Source: Candidatus Hydrogenedentota bacterium (lineage in GTDB: Bacteria; Hydrogenedentota; Hydrogenedentia; Hydrogenedentales; SLHB01). Taken from it: a stretch of DNA of 33,844 bases. Position 1 is the first letter of the stretch. Every line of letters starts with the position of its first letter. Where the stretch lies: positions 1-33,844 of the forward strand of contig JADLGB010000068.1 of NCBI GenBank assembly GCA_020849535.1, in the 5' to 3' direction. Of the stretch, positions 8,975 through 16,312 are shown one piece after another. A program made the position numbers and the translations under genes. Under the pieces are notes generated by a model. It saw only the letters and a list, made by a program, of their open reading frames with translations. It did not search any database and was not told where the DNA came from.

Positions 8975-9251
8975 GACAGGACAATACCTTACGTCGGGGA
9001 TGGCCTGGCAGCGGGAACCGCCGCCCCGGTGCACATATCCGCGAGTCGTTGTACGCGATGGCGTAACCGACCTTGCTTGAACACTGGCCGGCGCCCAGGG
9101 AAGTGCTTCGGTCCGGGCGAGCAAGGAATCGCCTCAAGGGCACCGGGAGAGGGAGTATATCACTGCGCGGCGTGTGCGCGCATCTTGTGGGCAATGCTGG
9201 GAGTCCTCATCGCTCGAGATCGTGAGGAACTCCCGGATTGGACGGACCAGA

Positions 9252-9277
9252 CCTATCGGTCGGATCAGACCGATAGG
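9252..9277. repeat. Perfect 10-bp-stem hairpin downstream of the PilZ gene
   Basis: CCTATCGGTC (9252-9261) and GACCGATAGG (9268-9277) form a perfect stem with a six-base loop. It starts 27 bp beyond the PilZ stop codon and lies in the 330-bp spacer before the AspT-type transporter. No T-run follows on the minus strand, so it may be a Rho-independent-like processing or stability hairpin, or a REP-like element. The rest of the 8975-9304 spacer shows no gene. Confidence 0.6.
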
Positions 9278-9304
9278 GTTAGCCATGAGGCACAGGCAGC
9301 ATCC

Positions 9305-9778
9305 TTACTCGGAAGCGCTTTTGGCTATCTGCTCTTCCAGGTCTTTGAGGAAGCGCTTGAGCTTGCGGTGATCCTCGTCTGAAAGCGTGTGGAACAACAC
9401 GCCGCACGCGTGGCCCTTCTTTTCGAGGATGGGTTTGGTCCAACGCACCTGCGCTTTTGGGGTGATGCTCATGAGCCCCTGCAAGTCGATCTCGAGGGAG
9501 ACCTCTTGGCCCGGGGTAATCTCGTACTTGGTGAGCACGCAGGCGCCGGCCAGGCTCAGGTCCAGGAGGCGGCCTTTTGTCGTGTGGGTGTCCATGTGCA
9601 TGACATCGCTCGTGCCCACGGCGAAGCCGACCGAGAATTCCACCTTTACGTGGCAGGTCTTGCGGATGACCCTGCGGCGCAGGCGCCGCTGGTCGTGACT
9701 ATCCTCGCCCTGGGGAGCACTTGCCGGAGTCGAATTGGATGGCGCGGCCTTCTCTTCGCCGCGGCGTTTGAAAAACAT
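9305..9778 (-). CDS. PilZ domain protein (candidate c-di-GMP receptor)
   Basis: A 157-residue cytoplasmic protein with a charged, low-complexity N-terminus (about 1-30) and a single PilZ domain. The c-di-GMP contacts are visible: an Arg-rich RxxxR cluster (QRRLRRRVIRK, residues 30-40) and the D-x-S-x-x-G motif (DLSLAG, 73-78). The remaining strands (EITPGQEVSLEIDL, AQVRWTK, HACGVLF) and a C-terminal helix are standard PilZ. I chose ATG 9778 because GGGGGA lies eight bases upstream; the longer frame begins in non-homologous sequence. PilZ proteins usually couple c-di-GMP to motility, exopolysaccharide or secretion. The glycosyltransferase/phosphatase pair just upstream could make it relevant to surface glycans, but that is only inference. 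Confidence 0.9.
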   Translation of the reverse strand: MFFKRRGEEKAAPSNSTPASAPQGEDSHDQRRLRRRVIRKTCHVKVEFSVGFAVGTSDVMHMDTHTTKGRLLDLSLAGACVLTKYEITPGQEVSLEIDLQGLMSITPKAQVRWTKPILEKKGHACGVLFHTLSDEDHRKLKRFLKDLEEQIAKSASE

Positions 9779-9904
9779 GAGAAGTATCCCCCGAATGTGG
9801 TGAATGGCGTCTATTACAATACCGCGAGTAGACAACGCGGGACAAGAGGCGAGCGGCAATCGCATTGAAGCCACGGGCCCGCATGGAGGGCCCTCGTGTC
9901 ACCC

Positions 9905-11053
9905 TCAGGCGCTTGGGGCTTCGCCGCGCTCGGGACGGTGACCGTGGCGCGCGGCGTGGTGCAACAACGCGCGAGTGCACACCCGCTCGAGCGTCTCAGC
10001 GAACTCGCGAGGACTGTGGTGGGTATCGACAGCCGCGCGTGCGGCATTCCCAAGGCGGGCGCGTTCGCCAGGGGAACGCAGCAGCCGCACGATCGCTTCC
10101 GCAAAGGCCACCTCGTCGTTGTCGTCCACAATAAGGCCGGTGCGTTCGTGTTCCAACGGATGGGCCGCCCCGCGGCATGCCACGATGGGTTTGCCTGCCG
10201 CCATGGCGTTCAGCAGCTTGATGGGGTAGCCCGACCAGGACACGCGTGGACACACCACCACGGCATCCTGCGCGAGCAAGGCGCGCAGCGCGGCGAAACT
10301 CGATGCGGGCACGATCTCGGCTCCCGGGAACGGCAATGGATCGCGAGTGGCCAGCATGAGCCGCGCCGCGGGTTCCGACTTGCGCACCCGCGCCATGACG
10401 TGCTCGAGAAAGAGGATGTTCTGGTACGCGTCGAGGTTGCCGGTGTACACGACCGGCGGTAAGGCGGTGTCTGGTGTGGACGGATCGAACCAGCGCGTCA
10501 GGGCCGGGGGCGCGAGGACGGAGACGCGGCCCGGCACACAGCCGCTGGCGATGAGATACTCCGCCAGGCCCGCGTGCGGCGCCACTACCTCCGCCGCGCG
10601 CCGCGGGAATGTGCGGTCCAGCCACGCGCCCACGGGCTTTCCGAGAAGACCGAATCCGCGGTAGTGGGGCAGCTCGTCCGCCATGGCATTGTGCGCTTGG
10701 TACACGATGGGCCGTGCGCGCGCCGCAAGCGCCACGAGCAGGCCTTCATAGTTGTGCGCCTGGATCACGTCGATCGCGTGTGCCCGCACCACGCGCCGCA
10801 ACGTGCCCACGAGCGCCAGGTCGTGGAGGGGCTTGGACCACGACGGGCCGGCCTTGGTGGAAGGAGAGCCCAGCCACCGCGATGTGGTCCTATGCACGCG
10901 CAGGCCCGCCTCGTCTTCGCCATCCCCGTACCCGTAGACCACGAGATGCACTTCGTGCCCGTGCTGCTGCAGGGCGTGCGCGGTGTCTTGGAGAAACACC
11001 TGCGAGCCTTGCGGAACGGGAAAAGGACACGCGCTCACGATGGCGATTCGCAT
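9905..11053 (-). CDS. GT4-type glycosyltransferase
   Basis: A 382-residue GT-B fold glycosyltransferase. The N-terminal acceptor domain starts MRIAIVSACPFPVPQGSQ, with the usual glycine-rich loop, and DVIQAHNYEG and PIVYQAHNAM strands. The C-terminal nucleotide-sugar domain contains PPVVYTGNLDAYQN and SGYPIKLLNAMAAGKPIVA. At the family's E-x7-E position the residues are Ser and Asn (S-GYPIKLL-N), a variant seen in a GT4 subgroup with the 'PIKLLN-MAAGKP' signature. The ATG at 11053-11051 shares one base with the TGA of the upstream phosphatase-family gene (TGATG), so the two are translationally coupled. Sugar donor and acceptor are unknown. A role in glycolipid or exopolysaccharide assembly is a guess from the pairing. 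Confidence 0.9.
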   Translation of the reverse strand: MRIAIVSACPFPVPQGSQVFLQDTAHALQQHGHEVHLVVYGYGDGEDEAGLRVHRTTSRWLGSPSTKAGPSWSKPLHDLALVGTLRRVVRAHAIDVIQAHNYEGLLVALAARARPIVYQAHNAMADELPHYRGFGLLGKPVGAWLDRTFPRRAAEVVAPHAGLAEYLIASGCVPGRVSVLAPPALTRWFDPSTPDTALPPVVYTGNLDAYQNILFLEHVMARVRKSEPAARLMLATRDPLPFPGAEIVPASSFAALRALLAQDAVVVCPRVSWSGYPIKLLNAMAAGKPIVACRGAAHPLEHERTGLIVDDNDEVAFAEAIVRLLRSPGERARLGNAARAAVDTHHSPREFAETLERVCTRALLHHAARHGHRPERGEAPSA

Positions 11054-12627
11054 CACTCGAAATATCCCAGCTCTCTCAAACGCCTCTCCACCTCGGCCTC
11101 CTCGGCTGGCGAGTATACAACGGTCGTACTCGGAACAGTCACGGATTCTCCTGCGGCGGGCGGATCCAGCAGGCTGGTTCCGTCCATGGGCGGGGCGGCC
11201 ACGCCCAGCTCCGCGAGCACCGTCGGGGCGATGTCCTCCAGGCGCGCGGCGCCGCATGGAGTCTGCTTGGACAGGAAGAGCACTCCGACGGGCCGGTGAT
11301 TGCCGTTCATGCCGCGCTCTTTGCCGCCAAGATGTTCGTGCGCTTGGATGCGCCGGAACGGTAGACCGCCGCGGCTACGCAGGCACGAATGCGAGTATCC
11401 ATTCTCCAAGGCCAGCTCCACCATGATGTCCGGCGCGTTCGCGACATGCGGCCCATGGAATAACTCGTCGCCGCGCCACGCCTTCTTGACCGGCGTCCAG
11501 GACTCCAGTTTCGCGCAGAGGTCGTGGCAGAAGGGATCGTAGTCCTCTTGCGCTACAAGCCCGTTGGGTTCGCGTCCTCGCAGGTTCACCCGGATCGAGG
11601 GGAAGTAATTCAACTCCTCCGAGAACGCGGTTGTCTGGGACCAGTCGAGCCCGGCGAAGCGCGACTGGCTTTCGGCGCGCGTGGCAAGCGAACGAAAACG
11701 CCGGAACAACGGACCCCGCATGCGCGCCGGGGCGACGGCGAGCGCGAGACGTTTGAGGAGGCTGTCCGTCGCGAGAGAGAACTGAAGGTAGCCGTGCTCC
11801 GCGAGCCAATTGTTGAGATGCACAACACCGGTGCCCGCGCCGCCAAAACCGTGATCGGAGCATACGCCCACGGTGACACCTTCACCCGCCGTCTCGATCA
11901 GGTGGCCTACGGTTTTGTCCAGGCGCTCGTAGACCTGGCGGATCGCCGTCTCGTGCCCGGGGCGGTGCCTGGGCGAGGCGGGATCGTGAAACAGCCAGAA
12001 ATGATGGCTTACCGTGTCAGTTTCGCCAAACACAACCATGAAGAAGTCCCAGGGTTCATGCGCAAGCAGGTCGCAGGCGATACGCTCTTTCACTTCGATC
12101 TTGGCCAGCAGCCGCGCCAGCGCCATGTCGTGCCAGCCCTCGCCGATATCGCTCTCCTGGAAATCGGCGAAGCGCCACTCCTTCACGGAGTCGTAGAGGT
12201 CTTGCGGATAAACGAAGGAACGGTCGATGCTCGTCGCCACGGGCGAATCGAAACCCGAGACCATGAACCCGTTCACCGGACTCGGGGGATAGGTCCCGGG
12301 CACGCCGAGCACGGCGACCCGCTTACCCGCGGCGGACAGGATGTCCCACAGCGCGGGGGCCCGACGGTCTGTGCTGTTCACGAAGCGGATAGCGTAGGCA
12401 CCCGGCACCATCTCCGTGAAATCGAAAATGCCGTGGCGGCCGGGATTCACCCCGGTCACGCACGTGCACCACGCGGGGTAGGTGACCGGGGGCTCCACGC
12501 TGGCGCACGGCATGTAGCTCCCGGCATCGCGAAGACGCGCCAGCGCGGACAAACGCCCTTCGTTCATCCAGCGTTCCGCCAACGATGGCTCCATACCGTC
12601 GAGACCTATGAGTAGGAAGCGAGGCAT
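11053..12627 (-). CDS. Alkaline-phosphatase-superfamily phosphodiesterase/phosphotransferase (intact metal site)
   Basis: A 524-residue member of the type I phosphodiesterase/nucleotide pyrophosphatase branch of the alkaline phosphatase superfamily. All expected binuclear metal ligands and the nucleophile are visible: Asp10 (GLDGM), Thr49 (PVTYPAW), Asp204 and His208 (GETDTVSHH), Asp258-His259 (CSDHGFGG) and His444 (GNHRPVG). Family members hydrolyse or transfer phosphate mono- or diesters, including head groups of nucleotides and lipids. The substrate here is unknown. No signal peptide is evident. It is coupled (TGATG) to the following GT4 gene, which suggests one pathway, possibly phospho-substituted glycan or lipid metabolism. 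A degenerate paralogue lies at 18710-20308. Confidence 0.9.
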   Translation of the reverse strand: MPRFLLIGLDGMEPSLAERWMNEGRLSALARLRDAGSYMPCASVEPPVTYPAWCTCVTGVNPGRHGIFDFTEMVPGAYAIRFVNSTDRRAPALWDILSAAGKRVAVLGVPGTYPPSPVNGFMVSGFDSPVATSIDRSFVYPQDLYDSVKEWRFADFQESDIGEGWHDMALARLLAKIEVKERIACDLLAHEPWDFFMVVFGETDTVSHHFWLFHDPASPRHRPGHETAIRQVYERLDKTVGHLIETAGEGVTVGVCSDHGFGGAGTGVVHLNNWLAEHGYLQFSLATDSLLKRLALAVAPARMRGPLFRRFRSLATRAESQSRFAGLDWSQTTAFSEELNYFPSIRVNLRGREPNGLVAQEDYDPFCHDLCAKLESWTPVKKAWRGDELFHGPHVANAPDIMVELALENGYSHSCLRSRGGLPFRRIQAHEHLGGKERGMNGNHRPVGVLFLSKQTPCGAARLEDIAPTVLAELGVAAPPMDGTSLLDPPAAGESVTVPSTTVVYSPAEEAEVERRLRELGYFE

Positions 12628-12722
12628 GGGATCATTCTACCGCGCGGCGGGCCGGAGAGACAGCGAGGATTCCGTAGACCTCGCGTCACTCGAGTATTAC
12701 GTTCGTTCCCTTATGGCGGCGG

Positions 12723-13661
12723 TCATTTTTCCTGGATAGACCCAAGGGTTTCGAACCACTTGGCGACGTCCCCGTAGTGCGCCTCAATGCCATCCCAATA
12801 GGTGTGAGCGCCACCGGGCTGGACGATGAGTTTGACCGGCAGTCCGACTTCCTCGTACTTCGCCTTCAGGATTTCGGACTGCTGGAGGGGCACGGTCAGG
12901 TCCGCGTCGCCATGGATAAGAAGCAGTGGCGGATCGTCAGGTGTGACGTGATAGATGGGTGAGATCGATTCCAGCTGTTTTGGCAAGTCGCTGACCGTTC
13001 CGAAGATTTGTTCAAAGAAGCCAGGCCGCGCAGTCTCGATCGTCTTGTACCCGCCCGCCTTTCCCCAGTTGATGAGGTCGGTTGGAGGAAACCACGCAAC
13101 GATCGCTTGGACACGGCTGCTGACGCGCGCCACAGGGTCTTTAGCGTCGGGGTCACCGTCGTCGCCGGTCAGGCCTACCATGAGAGCCAGATGACCGCCG
13201 GAGGAACCGCTCGTGATCCCGATTCGATTCGGATCGATTGCATAGTCCGATGCCTTCATCCGAACGAATCGAACCGAACGGCGAATGTCTTCAATCATTT
13301 CGGGGACACGGAAACGCGGGCCGCTCCCGTGGCGGACGACGAAAACCGTGAAACCGCCATGCAGCAGCCCCATCGCCCAATGGTCGCGTCGAAATTCGGT
13401 GACCTCCTCTGGCACGTTGGACTTACTCGATTTCCAACTGCCGCTCGAGATGAGAACGATACCTTGGCCGTTGCGGTTCTGCTCGGGCTGCAGCACATCG
13501 AGCGTCAAACCCATACCCTCTTTTTGGCCATAGACCACGTCTTCGATGGCCGTATAGGGGACGATCAAGGTTTCAATGCCCGCGTAACAGACCCCCGTGG
13601 AGACCAAGCAACCGATGCCAAAAACTGAAAAGACGATTCCCCGCACAATACCGCGTTTCAT
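12723..13661 (-). CDS. Exported alpha/beta hydrolase (BD-FAE/esterase-lipase type)
   Basis: A 312-residue secreted serine esterase-like hydrolase. A Sec signal peptide covers about residues 1-30 (MKRGIVRGIVFSVFGIGC ... VCYAG). The fold follows with the nucleophile in SGSSGGH (Ser154), the acid in HGDADLTVP (Asp254) and the base in GGAHTYW (His286), a complete catalytic triad. The oxyanion 'HGGG' motif is not standard, since the segment reads SSGSWKSSK. The ATG at 13661 overlaps the thioesterase stop by four bases (ATGA) and has AAGGAG five bases upstream, which fixes the start and indicates translational coupling. Relatives cleave feruloyl, acetyl or peptide esters. A 95-bp gap separates it from the phosphatase gene downstream. 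Confidence 0.88.
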   Translation of the reverse strand: MKRGIVRGIVFSVFGIGCLVSTGVCYAGIETLIVPYTAIEDVVYGQKEGMGLTLDVLQPEQNRNGQGIVLISSGSWKSSKSNVPEEVTEFRRDHWAMGLLHGGFTVFVVRHGSGPRFRVPEMIEDIRRSVRFVRMKASDYAIDPNRIGITSGSSGGHLALMVGLTGDDGDPDAKDPVARVSSRVQAIVAWFPPTDLINWGKAGGYKTIETARPGFFEQIFGTVSDLPKQLESISPIYHVTPDDPPLLLIHGDADLTVPLQQSEILKAKYEEVGLPVKLIVQPGGAHTYWDGIEAHYGDVAKWFETLGSIQEK

Positions 13662-14626
13662 ACCTGCTCCTTCATCAACCACTTGTTTATATGGTTAGCC
13701 ACTTCATTGACGTATGGCTGGCTAAATAATGTCACGTGGTTCCCCCCAACCGGAAGCACTTCTACTCGCTCTCGAGCCAAACTCGCCCAGCCCAAAGTAG
13801 GGTTGTCGGAGAACCGGCGCTTCAGCGGTTGGTCATTTGCGCGCAACACGACCAACCGCCCAGGATATGGCTCGGGCACGTAGCGCCGAAGCGAGCGCGC
13901 GTTCGCGGCGAGCACCTTCAAGGTTCTGATCAAAGTGCCCTTTGGAGCCGTTTGCAACCGCGAGTCTCTCGACACATATTGGGCCACGTCCGCATTCCGC
14001 AACAAATGCCGCATCCAGTTTGCGCATGCCCTGCCAGCGCGATCTCGCCATGCAAGTCCACCGGAGTCGCCGTCTACCTCCCCGCGCACATCGAGTGTCA
14101 GTAGATAGAGCCCGTCAACAATGTAGGGCCATGTGTCCTTGGTCATCCCCACGCCAACCGCGAGATTGGTCAGGGCCGTGAGCACACTGCGCCAGAGAGG
14201 TCGCGCGGGCTCTCCCCGAGCGGCGTCAATAGCGTGAGTGTCCATGAGGAACACAACGGGAACTTCGTGGCGCTCCCGGGTCAACTGCTGTGCCATCTCG
14301 TAGGCAACCGTGCCTCCAAACGACCACCCGCCGAGCAGAAAAGGTCCGTCAGGCTGGACAGACTTGATCGTTTTGATTTGGTACGCCGCGAGTTCTTCAA
14401 CCGTCTCGAAAGGGTTTATCCCCGGCTGCAGCGCGGGGTCCTGCAATGCATAGATGGGCTGGCCTGGGTCGAGCAGGTTCTGAAGTTTGTAGAAGGTGTA
14501 GACAATTCCGCCGCCGCCGGCCATCAGAAACAGCGGTGGCCTTGAGCCAAGAGGTTGGATCGGCACCAACGAAGGAAATGGCTTCTGCCTCACACCAATG
14601 CCTTCTTCGGGCAACGCTAGACTCAT
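13658..14626 (-). CDS. Stand-alone PKS/NRPS-type thioesterase domain protein
   Basis: A 322-residue cytoplasmic alpha/beta hydrolase of the thioesterase family (Pfam Thioesterase type). In polyketide and non-ribosomal peptide synthetases this family releases or edits acyl chains held on carrier proteins. The nucleophile motif GGWSFGG gives Ser102, the hydrophobic entry strand is PPLFLMAGGGGIVYTFY, and the catalytic His297 is in GGNHVTLF; the acid is probably the Asp in VVLRANDQP. The family-typical substrate-entry lines (IYALQDPALQPG, SVQPDGPFLLGGWSFGG) are clear. GGAAAGG lies seven bases before the ATG at 14626. It is coupled to the exported esterase by an ATGA overlap. No synthetase or acyl-carrier gene lies in the window, so the substrate is unknown. 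Confidence 0.88.
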   Translation of the reverse strand: MSLALPEEGIGVRQKPFPSLVPIQPLGSRPPLFLMAGGGGIVYTFYKLQNLLDPGQPIYALQDPALQPGINPFETVEELAAYQIKTIKSVQPDGPFLLGGWSFGGTVAYEMAQQLTRERHEVPVVFLMDTHAIDAARGEPARPLWRSVLTALTNLAVGVGMTKDTWPYIVDGLYLLTLDVRGEVDGDSGGLAWRDRAGRACANWMRHLLRNADVAQYVSRDSRLQTAPKGTLIRTLKVLAANARSLRRYVPEPYPGRLVVLRANDQPLKRRFSDNPTLGWASLARERVEVLPVGGNHVTLFSQPYVNEVANHINKWLMKEQV

Positions 14627-14844
14627 CCGCACACCTTTCCAGGAAGTGGCAAAGAATTCCCTTTGAGAGCGGGCCCTCGAAGGCCCTCTCTCGGGGAACC
14701 CAGAATGTGGGGGATTGTGCAGCATGGCGCTTTTTGTACACAAGCCAAGAGGCTATGCGAACAGAACGGGGATACTCCCGTCTCCGCTTCAAGGCCGGTC
14801 TGCTTAATGCCGTGTCTGTTTTCCAAAGAACTCGCACCTCCCGC

Positions 14845-14850
14845 TATAAT
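14845..14850 (+). promoter_or_regulatory. Consensus -10 box (TATAAT) upstream of the TPR protein
   Basis: A perfect TATAAT sits 68 bp before the start codon at 14919, in otherwise GC-rich sequence. The best -35 candidate (TTTCCA, 14820-14825) is poor and the spacing is 19 bp, so only the -10 is convincing. The GGGGGGA ribosome site (about 14906-14912) follows at a normal distance from the ATG. Confidence 0.45.
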
Positions 14851-14918
14851 TGGCCCGATTGTCCGAAGTTCAACGCAGGGGGCGCCGAAGACGTGAGTTC
14901 TATCAGGGGGGATCATAC

Positions 14919-16037
14919 ATGTACGACTTTCTACTGACCGGCATAGGGGCCAACGGAAAACGTGAGACGTTGTGTATTCAAGCGGAAACCGCTCAGGACG
15001 CGCACAGCCAGTTCGCCTCCATGGGATACCGCGACATCACACTCCACACCGACGATTCAGCTGCGGCCGCAACACGGCTGACCGCGCTCGACACTGGACA
15101 CGTATCCCCCGCGGATATGGTCGAACTTCGGGGTACTTCGGATCTCGGATTCTTCCTCTTTCTGTTGAAGAAACTGTACCGGCTAGGCTGGTGGCTCGCC
15201 ATCCCCGCCATTCTGTTGCTCCTGGCCGGATGGTGGGCATCCGGCGCAATCGGGGCCATTTTCATTCTGATCGCCTTCGGCCTCGCGGCGTTGCCGTTGG
15301 CCTTGGCGTTGTGGACCGCGCTTACCGGCAACTCGCGGAAGTACGAGAAGATGCTGGAGGCCGCGTGCTGGGGCCGCTGGCCGGAAGTTCTGAAGAGACT
15401 TCCGGCGCTGCGCGGACACGTGCCCGATTTCGAACTCGACGTCCATACCGCGTGCGCACTCACCGGCATGGGACAATTCGAAGAGGGATTGGCCACTCTG
15501 CAACCGCATGCCGATCGGAGTGATTGTCCGCAGTGGATGTACTTGGCCCGGCTGGCGCAGGTATACGACACCGCACATCGGTATGAAGAGGGGCTCGACT
15601 GCTATCAACGCGCGTACGAAAGCGAGCCGTGTAACCCCACGCTCATGCTGGAACTCGCGATGGCGCTCCTCAAGAACGAACGAGACACTGCACGAGCCAT
15701 GGAACTCATCCACAGCGCGGAGCAACAGCAATTGAGTGATGTCCTTCTCCTGCTATTGCCTCACGTCAAAGGCCTGGCGGCGCTGAATTGGGGGAATCCT
15801 GGCGAAGCGGAGCAATACTTCCACACAGCCGAGGAGAACCTGCGCCCCATGGCGCCGGCCGCCGCGATGGTCAGGCTGGTGATGGATGTCAATCGCGCGT
15901 ATCGCGCAATCGCCCTCGCCGAGTTGGGCCGCTTGCGCGAGGCGGAGGCGCTTTTCGCGATGGCGCGTCCCCGGCTCGAGGCGCTGAAGTCTGGGCGAAT
16001 ACTCGACCGATGGAATAGGGTCACGCGACGCGGTTGA
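14919..16037 (+). CDS. Membrane-anchored TPR protein with GspF-like N-terminal unit
   Basis: A 372-residue protein in three parts. Residues 1-50 (MYDFLLTGIGANGKRETLCI ... YRDITL) form a small beta-beta-alpha unit that resembles the first lines of type II secretion/type IV pilus GspF/PilC proteins ('F-Y-A-D-G...'). Two adjacent transmembrane helices follow (about 91-107 and 109-136). From about residue 145 there is an all-helical C-terminus with TPR-like repeats (FEEGLATLQPHAD, YEEGLDCYQRAYESEPCNPT, GNPGEAEQYFHTAEENL, GRLREAEALFAMARPRL). No catalytic motif is visible; TPRs normally bind proteins. The start is set by a strong G-rich ribosome site. It is a single-gene unit, converging on the 682-residue membrane protein. 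The exact function is unknown. Confidence 0.8.
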   Translation: MYDFLLTGIGANGKRETLCIQAETAQDAHSQFASMGYRDITLHTDDSAAAATRLTALDTGHVSPADMVELRGTSDLGFFLFLLKKLYRLGWWLAIPAILLLLAGWWASGAIGAIFILIAFGLAALPLALALWTALTGNSRKYEKMLEAACWGRWPEVLKRLPALRGHVPDFELDVHTACALTGMGQFEEGLATLQPHADRSDCPQWMYLARLAQVYDTAHRYEEGLDCYQRAYESEPCNPTLMLELAMALLKNERDTARAMELIHSAEQQQLSDVLLLLLPHVKGLAALNWGNPGEAEQYFHTAEENLRPMAPAAAMVRLVMDVNRAYRAIALAELGRLREAEALFAMARPRLEALKSGRILDRWNRVTRRG

Positions 16038-16051
16038 GACGGATTAGAGGC

Positions 16052-16311
16052 GGAAAAGAGGGACAGTCCCGAATGGCGCTGACTTTCTGCGTCGCCGAGT
16101 CTGGACCAACACAAGACACCCCGCGAAGGCGGACCGGCCAGGAGCGCCGGCATCCCTGCCGGCTCTTGGAGGGGCATCCTCTCGCAGAGGCGCAAAGACG
16201 CAAAGGCTACCAATAAAGACACAGGCGAGGGCGCCTGTGCCACACGTCCATTTCCCGCAGACAAGCCTCCGCTCCAGAAGTTAGTGACATTCGGGACTGT
16301 CCCTCTTTTCC
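16052..16311. repeat. 260-bp element with perfect 24-bp terminal inverted repeats, no ORF
   Basis: The ends 16052-16075 and 16288-16311 are perfect 24-bp inverted copies (outer bases GGAAAAGAGGGAC, inner bases TCCCGAATG). Pairing continues imperfectly inward for about 15 bp (GCGCTGACTTTCTG versus CAGAAGTTAGTGA). The interior holds a GCCGGC-ATCCCT-GCCGGC hairpin (about 16146-16163), a block like CTCTCGCAGAGGCGCAAAG (about 16182-16200) and the CACAGGCG/CGCCTGTG hairpin at 16220-16239. It fills the whole gap between two convergent genes, its right end lying one base from the stop codon at 16313. Blocks recur at 26588-26787 and 27052-27084. The layout resembles a non-autonomous (MITE-like) insertion or composite palindromic repeat. 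Confidence 0.85.
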
Positions 16312-16312
16312 T

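Noticed and set aside
16038..16312. CRISPR-like array from the repeated palindromes
   Set aside because: Repeats are not evenly spaced, are few and in inverted order, with no cas genes.
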